From Penium margaritaceum (Eukaryota; Streptophyta; Zygnematophyceae; Desmidiales; Peniaceae), in contig SZWC01003602.1 in NCBI GenBank assembly GCA_023375785.1, forward strand, positions 126,977 through 158,558: 31,582 bases of DNA, in the 5' to 3' direction. Shown in pieces: positions 9,620 to 19,612 of the stretch. The notes beneath the pieces were generated by a model, which was given only the letters and a program-made list of their open reading frames with translations, was not told where the DNA came from and searched no databases. A program made the translations under genes and the position numbers. Positions within the stretch are counted from its first letter, which is position 1; each line of letters opens with the position of its first letter.

Positions 9620-12157
9620 GTGAGACATCCCTCACTCGAAACAGCCGTGGGACAGCTGTTCCATAGTCATTTTTGCTATGCGTGATCAGCCAAGCATGCA
9701 GCTGATCGTGCATGGTAATGTCAGCAGGTCTATTGTTTTGATTTCTTAGATATGTGGACAGGGGGGTTTATTGTTTTCAACTTTTAATAGTTGAGTGTTT
9801 GACCTTAATTCATGCAGGTACCTCAGTCATTTCACACAGAAAAGAATGAAGAGCATGAAGAATAGAGTGTGGTCACCCTTAAACTACATGAAGTGAGAAA
9901 TTTTCAGAATAGATAAAGGTCATTTTGTGTTATTCCTATGCACACGTAGCTCAGAGAATGCGAAAGCCCTCCCAATAAACATGATGTGTGAGAGGATGCT
10001 GTGACAGTGAAAACATCAGAGGCATTGCTGAATCAGGTAAAGAGAAATCAAGGACATGCTTTTGCATGAAAATGGTGGAGAAGGAACTGAGGAACATACA
10101 GGATGTTATTCTCCTCCTCAAGCAAGCAAGCGCAGAGGACAGCGCTTGAGAATCAGCCCAAGCAAATTTTCTGGACAAAATAACACCAGGTCATCGTGCT
10201 ACCAAATGGCAACATTGAAAGGCGTGAACATCAATGCGGGCTGATCAGTGTGAGTTTCAGTACAAGGGTGGGAGGACCCACCATACCTCGGTGACCCGCC
10301 GTAGCAGATTTGTGAATCGAGGGGCGCCCCGCGTGATGGTCCTATGCCGAGCCCTTGAGATAGACCTCCCACCCTTGACCCCTTTGGTGTGTGAGCAAAC
10401 CGTTGAGATACCCTACGACCCTCTCTTACTGGCAATATTACTGTTTGAGGTTCCCGTTGTGCGACTCTCCCGGCGGCGTTTGCTCCAAGGTGCATTACAA
10501 AATACTTGTAGGATCGGATGGACGTATGCAAGGCAATTCTTGGAGTACAAGTAGGTTTGGGCAAGGAATGAATCCTTAGAATTGTTAGATGAGTTAAAGA
10601 GAATGTACAATGTCTTGGGTCAGATTGACATGCCTAGGAAAACCGGTAGGCTTCCTTTTATGCCAGCTCCTACGATCCTGCCGAGACTCCCTTGGCTCTC
10701 TGAAGCCCTCTAATGAGGTGCAATCATCAAAATAACATGTTTAAAATGTATTATGCATTGCGCGCTTTCCAATGCAGGAAAGGATGCCTGAATCTGTGGA
10801 GACATGCCTAGGTTATAGTCATTTGAGTGTTGAACGTGTGACCGTCGCTAGCAATATCTCCAGCGAGGGTCACGGCCGTCCAAAGTGCCCTCGCTTTCGA
10901 ATGAACTTGTAGACGCAATCCCAAAGTGCCCATGGACCCCAATGAACCTTGCCTTATTGGCTAAGCATCCATCTTGGGGCAATTTGGATGCAGTGGGCGA
11001 GAAAGTCGCTCCGCCTCGTTGGGGTCGAACTGGTGCTCCTGCCCATTTTCTGGACGCGTACCAGCCAACTTTGCTTGGCCATATCTTTCTTGACCCTGCA
11101 CAAAATGACCCAGTTTTTGGGCCGAATTTTCCCGGTTTTTCATGAAAAATACAATCACAGCTCCAAGAATGGGGGTTTATGCCATCAGGGTGATTTAAGT
11201 TCTGCCTGGACTAGCGGTTCCCATAACAAGGTTGCAGTTGTGAAGACAGCCTTACAATGAAAGCTAAAACGGCATCACAATGCCAGCATGTGTGTGGATG
11301 TGAGTGCGCAGGGTGTGCCGGCCATGAGACTGGAGACGAAGCATGTTGAGCGCATGCATCACATGATGTTGAAACCGTGCATGTTAATGTGGTTTCTCAA
11401 AAACAAGAAAAAACGTTTGCACTATCAATGACTCGACAACGGAACTCAATGATGGAGTAAAGGAAGGTGAGTGGCAACTTTCTGGAATCCATCGTTCATG
11501 ATGCACTCCAATTGTTCCATGCCTCAGAATCCTAGATCCTGAATGTAATCTGGGTAGGAGTTCAGTGCAGTTTACATTGAAAAGTGGGGATTTGTGTTCC
11601 ACAAAGCAAAAGATTAAAAACAGCATTTTCTCTTTATCGCAATTGAGAAATGACAGCTTTTTTTTTTGAGCGAGCTCTGCTTGCACAAAACATAAACCCT
11701 AATAGAGGGTTTGCATGTTTTAAAGAGAAAACAAGGGGTCATCTTTTGATTGCTGAGGAGCGCCGATGCGCAGTGAGTTTAATTGCTGTCTGAGGACCCA
11801 TTTCAAGGATGGGCCATATCAAGATAACACCTCAAAACACAGGGTATGACATGCTACGTGACCTTGAATATTACCCCCGTGCTTCTACTGCACAAAACAT
11901 GCTCTTGGAATTTCTGACATCATGGACTATAAATATGCACTTTTAGTAGGTGCTGACTAGACTCTTATGCCGGTTTTGTACCCTGGCTATGTTGCTTAGA
12001 TGCCTAACCACAAGCAACCTTGTTGCTTGCTTAGTTGTGGCTGGTGAGCTTTTCACCTCAACCCAAGGTGTTCCAAACAAATTCTGGTTTTCGTTTGGAT
12101 GAATGTCTATGTGCCATGGCTGCCCTGTCACCTTATCTCTGGCATGTACTGAAACGC
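9620..12157. other. No recognised gene; one hairpin
   Basis: No frame here shows a domain I know. A segment near 10240-10560 is more GC-rich than its surroundings and carries overlapping open frames on both strands (10234-10554 plus, 10199-10564 minus), but neither is recognisable. A stem of 12 bp with one mismatch lies at 10838-10849/10862-10873. Confidence 0.5.
10838..10873. repeat. Hairpin in intergenic DNA
   Basis: GTGACCGTCGCT and AGCGAGGGTCAC pair over 12 bp with one mismatch around a 12-nt loop. There is no T-run or gene beside it to suggest a role. Confidence 0.6.
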
Positions 12158-12560
12158 TCTCGCCCCATACACTAGGCCCACACAGTAGGGTCCTTCTAAA
12201 GAGGAGAATACTTTGGCCATATATGTCAAAATGGAAGGTGTGCTAGGAGATATGAGACAAATGAGTGCACTGAGTGCGCTCTTAGCGTACTTTTCTATGG
12301 TGACTGAGTGCACTTGCCACATACACTAGCCCCATGTAGTGAGGTCCTTCCTAAGAAGAAAAGTGTTCTGCTAGGAAAAAAAGAAATATTTGCTTTGACA
12401 TATGAGACAAATGAGCTCATTGAGTGTACTTGTAGTGTAATCTTGTATGGTCCGTGAGTGCACTTGCCACATGCACTAACCCCACGCTCTGGAGTCCATC
12501 CTAAGAAGAGATTTTCTTGGAAAAACAGGACTACAGTACACTCTTCTCATAGACTATGAA
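12158..12560 (+). repeat. Tandem repeat, unit about 150 bp, 2.7 copies
   Basis: Units start near 12158, 12309 and 12459. Copies two and three share TGCACTTGCCACAT(A/G)CACTA, a GAG/GAGGTCC.TCCTAAGAAGA block and the spacing to the next unit. Copies one and two share CCATACACTAG/ACATACACTAG and ATATGAGACAAATGAG followed by ACTGAGTG or ATTGAGTG. The third unit is cut short. No open frame is kept across units, so this is satellite-like and not a coding repeat. Confidence 0.8.
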
Positions 12561-13785
12561 AAGGGTGTAAGGATTGACGTAAGCTAAGCCCCTGTAAGAG
12601 AGCACAGTGAAGGCACACACTAAAAAACCAGTGTATGAACTGGCCCCAATCAGCCATACCTCGCACAAGGCTAGAGCCAGGGTGTATGCCACTCAATAGG
12701 GCGCTGAAGAAACTAGTGCCAACCATGGCAAAAATCTCTATAGAAGTGGCAGGAAAATCCACAAAGTGGTGGAACCTACAATCGAAGGAGAGGGCGAATC
12801 CTGTGGGGATCACATGAATGAGGATGGAGAATTTTGTGTCCTGGCAGCGTAGTGACCCACAAAGTGAGCAGTTGGCTAGCCAAAACACAAAGAGGGGGTA
12901 CCGGTGGCCACATCACAGCCCTCAAAGGTAGGAGATGATGAGACTGAGCTCTGATAACACTATGTCTGGAAAACAACCATGGAGAAGGCTTGCCAGAGTG
13001 TGGTGGAGTGTGTCCGGTTACCATGCTTTCTGGGAGATGATACAGGTAAGCGTGGGGGATGCCCTCTCATGGCAGCGTAGAAGCCAACTACAGAGGTATC
13101 TGGCTGGATGACCTAAGAAAGGGTGGGGCTGGATACCAGGTCAACGTGCCAATAGGTTGATGAGACGGTGAAGCATAGAGAACGCTCTCTCCTGATGGTG
13201 AAGAAACCGAGCACAAATTTGAGTGGTCAACAAGATCACTGTGCGAGGCCACTGGTGATGAGGGTGAGCGTACGAAGCGTTTTGTTTTTGGTGGTGTAGA
13301 ACTCAGCCATGGAAGTACATGCCCAGGGAAACTAGAGAATGGTGGTCCCAGGTGATGCACCATCATGCTAGAGGGAGGCAAATGGTGGAAGTGAGGAAAG
13401 ATAACGCTATCTCTAGGCGGTGTCAAAACAGCCCATGGGTGAGGATTGCAAGACGGTGGTCTTGGCTGTGACATCATCATGCCTAGAAGAAGCAGTGAGA
13501 AGTTAAGAGGTGTCCACAATCAGAAAGTGGTGCAGAAAATCAGCAGGAGAGTTTGGAAAACGGTGAAGCCCAAGACTATCATGCACATTTAAAAGGCTCT
13601 AACTAAAGGAGAACTAAAGAGAACAATGCAAGAAAAAGGAAAAGGAGAAAGAACCCTCTTTCTTTAACAAAGATCATCATTTAGGAAATGTTACAAAAGT
13701 ACCCCCTATGTACTCAAGTGCCCATGATGTATTGATTGCCCCCTTTTCCTAGATTCCCCTTTTCATTTCCCTCTTGGTAGTGTGG
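12561..13785 (-). other. Unrecognised; possible primer site of a lost retroelement
   Basis: GCTCTGATAACA at 12948-12959 is the complement of TGTTATCAGAGC, one base from the tRNA-iMet primer site TGGTATCAGAGC. It is followed three bases later by TGTCTGGAAAAC, where the reverse complement of a 5' LTR end would lie, as in the copia element at 30676-30700. No second LTR or gag follows, so it is at most a remnant. A minus-strand frame at 12547-12888 is hydrophobic and unrecognised. Confidence 0.3.
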
Positions 13786-13789
13786 CAAG

Positions 13790-14060
13790 CTCAGTTATGG
13801 CTTCAACGCTCCTTTCTACTGCTACTACTATGTGCTGTTACTTGCTGCTAAATGTGCTAATTTCACCCAGCCTTGTGAGTTGTTGCTGCTACAGCAGCGA
13901 TGCTATTGCTACTGCTCATTTGGGCAGGTTGCTTCAGGGCTCCTTGCTGCTGCCGGCTACTAGCAAGATGCTTGCACCTCATACACATGTTACTTGCACG
14001 CTGCGTTCACGCTGCTGGCATGCTACTTGCATGTGGCTACCACGCAGCTTAGTTTCTGGT
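13790..14060. repeat. GCT/ACT-rich low-complexity tract
   Basis: Irregular CTGCTACT, TTGCTGCT and GCTGCTACA units recall the tract at 5260-5790. There is no consistent frame and no protein motif. Confidence 0.5.
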
Positions 14061-14559
14061 TAGCGCGTTAACTCACAACAGGTACAGCCCAATAGAATTT
14101 GAGTGGGGCCGGTTTTTCTCCTTTCTCAGCCGCTATCACTGCTGGGGTGTTGCATGCTTTTGCCACCCATACAGCAGTTGCAGCAGTATCCGATGGACTT
14201 GCAATCAATGGAAAAACTCACTACTGAATGGAAGCCATTCTTGTTGCTTTCACAGGCATGTTTATTGCTCCAGAGCTCTTCTGCCTACGTGCAAGTTTGA
14301 CCTCTCTACATGTCGAAAGATGTAACATGATGTCCGGGTCTTGGCCACCTGCAAACCACATATGACTGATCCAGGGCCTGTAAAGACACAATGAACTGGT
14401 GCTGGGACTCTCAAGCTACAAGGATACATCACCACATACCTGGGTGCCGACCATAGGGAGTGTACACAACCTTTCAGAGATAACATGTACTCAACCATTA
14501 AGGGATCTTGCGGAACACTGGCACAGATCACGGAGAGCACGGGTGTTGTCCACAAAGAA

Positions 14560-15325
14560 ACTTCTATCACCCATGCATGGTCAAAGTCTTGTGATGTCCG
14601 TCATCCCCGTCTGTTTGCACATCTTTGTACAACCACTCGGTCATGTCCATGCTCGTGCCGATCCCTGACTTGGACCCAGCTGGTGTTGGAGCACCGGCGG
14701 CTGGTGACCCCAAACACCACCAGCTGCTAGACAGCAACCACGGAGTCCCAAGGGCGTGTTGGAGTGCTTTGCAGTTTTTTTACAACTGTTAGAGTTCTCT
14801 CCATGGACTAGCTCTTTGAGCCTGATATGCACGTTTTGCATTGTGCGTTCACCGATCGATGCCAGACTTGTGTGTGAAACTAGTTTTAGCTTCCGGCTCA
14901 AGATTCTGCATCTTAAGCTTTAGACAATGTTAAGTTTGGATGCATGTGGACAGAGTTACACCCAAAAAACTAATTTTAGGCCAGTCTCAGGACAAATTGA
15001 CTCTGTTGCGTGTGTCATGTGCCATATGCCGCTGCAGGAACTTATGATGTGTCCTTTTCAGTTTTCATTTCCCTCTGCATTACTAAGATTTTTTGAGCTT
15101 ACGAGACTTTGTGCATCTCCGTAGCTTAATCCTTGCTGCTTCTTGCACCTGCTCGCTTGCTAGTGCGCCAGCTGATTGGACAATGTTGCCACGTCAGTAG
15201 CAGCAAGGCTAGGAAGTTTTTCATAGGTATCTCTTGGTATTTGAGCAGTGAGGCATGCCTTGCTGAGCATCACAGTACAGAAGTAGCTGTGGTAGCAGCC
15301 GTGAGAGTCATGCTGACCAGTGCAG
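14560..15325 (+). repeat. Dispersed repeat R1, copy 2
   Basis: This is the plus-strand counterpart of 5810-6560. Homology begins around 14560-14600 and can be followed to GTGAGAGTCATGCTGACC (15301-15318). Directly after it the copia reverse transcriptase of element A begins in mid-domain, so the 5' truncation point of A and the end of the shared R1 block coincide. Copy 1 continues instead into a GCT-rich tract. The open frame 15133-15396 spans this junction and is a chance fusion. Confidence 0.75.
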
Positions 15326-16704
15326 GTACACCTGATCGCCACAAAGCACGTCTCGTTGCGCGCGGCTACAGCCAAGTCCTTGGAGTAAACTACTAAGACA
15401 CCTTTGCACCGGTGGCCAAGTACTCATCCATCAGGGTGATTCTATCTCTGGCCGCTAACAACAAATGGCATCTCCATCAAATGGACGTCAAAAGCACCTT
15501 CCTCAACGGTGAACTCAACGAAATCATCTACATGACCCAACCGGAGGGCTTCATATCTCCAGATAAACCCGATCACGTCTGCAAGGTCAACAAGTCTCTG
15601 TATGGACTGAAGCAAGCTCCATGACAATGGAACCTGAAGATCCATGAATTCTTTCTGGTCCAAGGTCTCCAATGCCTCCACTCTAACCACTAAGTGTACT
15701 TCCGTGGAGGGTCAAACCTTCTTGGCGTTATTCTCTACGTGGACGACCTCATCCTGTTTGGACCGTCCCTCTCTGTTCTGGATACACTCAAACAGCAGCT
15801 GTCACGCCGCTTTGAGATGACTGACATGGGGCCTCTCAAGTACTACCTTGGGATTCAAGTCACTCATGACATCACGCATGGTCAGGTGACGCTAATTCAA
15901 GCCACTTATGCCCAACGTGTGGCTGACAAGTTCGGGCTTGGTACATCCACTCCACAAACTACACCACTCTCCAAGGATCATGGCCTTACCAAACCAGTCA
16001 CAGCAGCCACACCCTTGGCCTCTTTGGAAGATGCCCAAGCTTTCCCGCGCATGGTGGGCTCCCTGATGTACTCCTCTGTGGTTACGCGACCTGACCTCTC
16101 ATTTGCTGTTGGCCTCCTCAGTCAAGGCTGTCAATGCCCTACCGCTACTCACATCGTGGCCGCCAAGCGCAGCATTTGCTACCTCCGTGGATCTGCCTCT
16201 CTTGTTATCCACTACTCTTCTGGGAACAATGTTCTCCAGGGATTCTGTGATGCTGATCTCTCTGGTGATCACACCACCAGCTGCTCCACCTCTGGGTATG
16301 TTTTCCTTCTCAATGGTGGACCCTTCAGTTGGCGCAGCAAGAAGCAATCTGTGGTCACTCTCTCCTCTACGGAAGCTGAATACATTGCTGAAAGTGAATG
16401 CACAACAGAGGCGGTCTGGCTTTGCATGCTTCTGAGAAAGCTTGGGTTTGATCAACTTGAACCCACGCCCATCTACTGTGACAACAAAGGCGCCATCGCT
16501 CTTTCCAAGGATCCGGTCCTCCATGATCGCACCAAACTCGTCCGTCGACACTATCACTACGTTCGCAACGCTGTTGTGGAGGGCGAGGTCGTCATGCACT
16601 ACCTCCCCACTGCTGATCAGACTTCTGACATCTTCACCAAAGCTCTCTCTGCCGATCGTCACGCTCATCTCTGCACTCGCTTGGGTCTTCTCCCCTTGTC
16701 CTAA
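15326..16704 (+). pseudogene. copia RT-RNase H, three nonsense codons
   Basis: One frame runs the whole way without a frameshift but with stops at 15394-15396, 15622-15624 and 15691-15693. RT motifs: HKARLVARGYSQ, DTFAPVAKYSSIR, HQMDVKSTFLNGELNE, SLYGLKQAP, and the catalytic ILYVDDLILFG (YVDD at 15736-15747), followed by MTDMGPLKYYLGIQV. RNase H motifs: CDADLSGD, STSGYVF, SKKQSVVTLSSTEAEY, YCDNKGAIALS and DIFTKAL. The catalytic Asp and Glu residues are in place. RT copies the element RNA and RNase H removes it, in the virus-like particle. It ends at a normal TAA. Decay is limited to point mutations, so the copy is moderately old. Confidence 0.9.
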
Positions 16705-17284
16705 CATCTATCGGCGCTGCCTTTTCTCGGATCTTCCTCTGCTGCCACTCATTCCTGGCTCTCCCTTTCTGTCCCCCCCGTATGAGGTGTTGGGACGGAC
16801 GGAGATGGTCCTTGGTGGAGCCGTCGTCGCTTCCCATTTCCGTGGCCCCCACATGAGGCGTTGGCACGGACGCGGGTTGCGTGCGACCGCTTCCCACCTC
16901 CCTTGCTTCTTTCTGCCGCTGTTCCCTTTCTCCTTGCACCTGCACTTCCTTCTCCCCCTCTCGTGCTTTGGTCCTCGCATAACGCCAACGTCCTCTCACA
17001 CTGGCCAGTTTGGGGCCGGAGCCACGTTGCTCGCAATTGCAATCCTTCACCAGCTATATCCTGCCCGGTTCTTCTACTGTCTTCAGACCCCGTTGGGTGG
17101 GCTGCCCCTGTCAGCTCACCATTCGGGTCGGATGAGCGGGAGGGGGCCCACTCCCCCAAGTCCGCGCAGGGTGTGCTGTTGGGACCGGTCTATTTCTCAG
17201 CCGTCGGGGCATTGCCGGGGCTAAAAGGTTCTCACCGGCCCACTGTACACCCTGTGTCTTGTTCCTCCGGACTTTCCTTTTCTT

Positions 17285-17344
<60 letters not shown>

Positions 17345-17554
17345 TCTCTCTCTATCTCTCTCTCTCTCTATCTCTCAGCCAAGGCTTGGTTGGCCCGGGG
17401 GGGGGGGGGGGGGGGGGGATCTCTTTCGCCGGGCATTCCCGTGCCTCGCCCTGTCTCTCGTTGTGTCGTCCCCGTTCTTCCGGCTCTACTCTCATGGGGG
17501 GGGCTTCTTTCTTTTTCCACTTGTCGACTCCAACTTCATTGGCGCTGGATCGAC
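16705..17554 (+). other. 3' spacer of element A
   Basis: 850 bp of C/T-rich sequence separates the RNase H stop from the polypurine tract. This is long for a copia element, where a few dozen bases are usual. It holds a weak direct repeat about 70 bp apart (ATGAGG.GTTGG.ACGGACG at about 16782 and 16853), the (TC)n tract and the G run described next. Open frames here are in both strands and not recognisable. It may include later insertions. Confidence 0.5.
17289..17418 (+). repeat. (TC)n microsatellite and 22-base G run
   Basis: (TC)n with a few A interruptions runs from about 17289 to 17376. Twenty bases later 22 consecutive G follow CCC (17397-17418). Both are prone to length error. Confidence 0.95.
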
Positions 17555-17565
17555 AAGGGGGGGAA
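17555..17565 (+). other. Polypurine tract of element A
   Basis: AAGGGGGGGAA is immediately followed by TGCTGG, the proposed LTR start. This is the usual layout of the plus-strand primer in copia elements. Confidence 0.65.
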
Positions 17566-18500
17566 TGCTGGAAAAAGGACAGTCGTCAAATTACCTTGAT
17601 CCAACGGTCTACTGGGCTTGGCACAACATCAACCAAAAAGGAAAAAACAAGTTGGCTAAGAGAGAGATCCCCATCTCTCTCTCGACCCTCCTGTCAATCC
17701 TACATGGCAGGGCATGGTATGGCTGTGGGCAGGCCTCTTTAGGCGTCCCACTGATCCATCCATCCGCAGCCCTATTCACTCTACTCATCCTATTGGAGCT
17801 CTGGAGAGCTGATTGAATAACGCTAGTGGAAGCGATGTATTTTGGCAGGTTTTGGACCAGCAGGATGTGTGGTCCGGTAGACGAAGCGAGAGTGCGAGCG
17901 TGAGCTCCTCTCGACTATGAGTCTGCTGACATAGCAAGGAACAGGAGCACGCGGAAGATATTTCTCTTTCTAAAGATGGATCTTGTGATCACAAATCCTG
18001 CGAGGGCAGTTGGAATGATCGGAGCTGTTGCTGAATCAAGAAGTGCGGTCATTCCGTCATCGTGAGACAAATGCCTGAGCCAGATTGATGGCCATGAGAA
18101 GCTACCGTAGATCCGGACGATCTCATCCGTGGATCGCACCAAGGGCGCTGGGCATCTGCCAACCTCAGTCTGCGGATGATCGGAGATCATCGAGCGGCGT
18201 CCGGCAGATCCTGTGACTGATAACTGGAAGACACAAGGAGACCGGACTATGTCAACACTTGTAATATTCTGCTCCTAGCTAGTACAGACAGATAAGTAGC
18301 TGTAGGTTTGTATTTTCTATTACTTCGTCTGTGTGAAACCATTTTGAACAAGCTTGGTACTGTTGGAAAGCATGTGAGACGAGTCGTGTAACTGTGCCTT
18401 CAGTTCATACTCTTGAATCGCACAGTCAGTGAAATTACTAAGGCAAGAGTGCCTGTGTGTGTATGAGTGGCAACACGTAGCTGAGAGGTCATCACCAACA
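17566..18500 (+). repeat. 3' LTR of element A
   Basis: The 935-bp segment starts TGCTGG after the polypurine tract and ends CCAACA, which is inverted to TGTTGG with one mismatch. The last third is AT-rich with TTGTAATATTCTGC and TTTGTATTTTC stretches suited to transcription end signals. No second copy is present in the window, so the borders rest on the ends alone. Confidence 0.6.
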
Positions 18501-18584
18501 ATTCAGTATAGCATCAAAGAGTTGATCTATCAGGGTACTGCATCTGAAGATTCCTAAAGATTCTGTTATGTAAAAATCAACAGG

Positions 18585-19180
18585 TCGGCCTGCCCCTTGC
18601 CGCCAGACCTCAAGCACGCAGGCTGCGCTCACCTGCAGGGAGTGGAGGATGCAATTGACCGCCTGCCAGTGTAGTGGTCCTGGATTAACCACATACCTGC
18701 TCACTTGGCCCACGGCGTAGGCCAGGTCCGATCGAGTCGCCACCACAGCGTACATGAGGCTACCCACCGCCGATTGGCAGGCCACCCCTGCCATATCCTC
18801 CCGCTCTTCTTGTGTTTGCAGCACCATTGTTGCACTCAATTCACAGGTCGTAAAGACCGGACTGCCAACTGGTTTGTAATCCTCCATGTCGTACCGCTTG
18901 AACACCTCGGCCACGTATTTGGCCTGTCCCAGCTCAAGCGTGCGTGCCCTCCGGCTCCACGTGAGGTTCACCCCAAGGTAGTACTCCAGCTCCCCCATGT
19001 CCGACATCTAGAATCTGCTGCTCAGCTTCTCTTTTAGCTGCTGTAGGCTTGGCAGATCCGTTGCATACAAAATCAGGTCGTCCACATAGAGTGCGATGAT
19101 CAGATGGAGCTGTTTTTCACGCCGCACGTGTATGCTGTGATCCGACTCACAGTGCTTGAAGCCGAGTTGGATTTTCCACC
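18585..19180 (-). pseudogene. copia RT, C-terminal half (element D)
   Basis: Starts within RT at QLGFKHCESDHS, then LIIALYVDDLILYATDL with YVDD intact (19077-19088), EKLSSRF, a stop TAG at 19008-19010, and MSDMGELEYYLGVNL. It continues through VGSLMYAVVATRSDLAYAVG and HWQAVNCILHSL to about GRPVDFY. All this is in one frame apart from the stop. The fingers and first palm motifs (FAPV, LNG, LKQ) are absent, and RNase H is lost at the other end. The gene is not functional. Confidence 0.85.
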
Positions 19181-19612
19181 GATGAGGAGATCCACCGGAA
19201 GGATCCGGCGGATGAGGCATAAAGGGTGCCAAGGCATGGAGAGTCCTCCGCGAGAGTGCGCGGAGAGTCCTCCGCCAAGAGTGCGCGGAACGATCCTTCC
19301 CCGCACTCTTGGCGGAGTACACATCGCGCGGAGAGTCCTCTCACGGAGGACTCTCCGCGCGTCAGTGGAAGGATCCTTCCGAAAAGCCAACGCCCGAGGA
19401 TCTCTTCTGCTCCGGATCCTTCCGCGCACTCTTGGCGGAGTACACATCGGGCGTCGGTGGAAAATCCAACTAGATGTGTCGTCCATCCGGGCGATGTTTT
19501 GGCACATCTAGTTGGATTTTCCACCGACGCCCGATGTGTACTCCGCCAAGAGTGCGCGCCTTGGCACCCTTTATGCCTCATCCGCCGGATCCTTCCGGTG
19601 GATCTCCTCATC
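19181..19612. mobile_element. Foldback element with nested perfect inverted repeats
   Basis: The outer arms 19181-19235 and 19558-19612 are exact 55-bp reverse complements. The inner arms 19423-19478 and 19503-19558 are exact 56-bp reverse complements around a 24-nt loop, and the right arms of both pairs meet at 19558. Between the left arms are two more hairpins, 19270-19285/19302-19317 (16 bp) and 19326-19340/19346-19360 (15 bp), and the palindrome GGAAGGATCCTTCC (19367-19380). A block CGCACTCTTGGCGGAGTACA occurs twice forward (from 19302 and 19426) and once inverted (in 19530-19556). There is no transposase. It sits within copia element D. Perfect arms in a decayed host suggest recent origin or gene conversion. 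Confidence 0.85.

Larger units (their letters stand above)
15326..18500 (+). mobile_element. Ty1/copia element A, 5'-truncated
   Basis: Element A keeps the RT from its N-terminal part, RNase H, a long 3' spacer, a polypurine tract and a 3' LTR. It lacks a 5' LTR, gag, protease and integrase. Orientation is opposite to the copia elements D, C and B to its right. Its LTR ends at 18500, next to the broken 3' end of element D, so A may have inserted into D, but no target duplication can be read because the left end is missing. Confidence 0.8.

Noticed and set aside
10199..10564. Possible organelle-derived or conserved gene in a GC-rich segment
   Set aside because: Overlapping frames on both strands with no recognised motif; the impression of organelle DNA could not be supported.
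16099..16707. 202-codon minus-strand frame
   Set aside because: Antisense to RNase H of element A.
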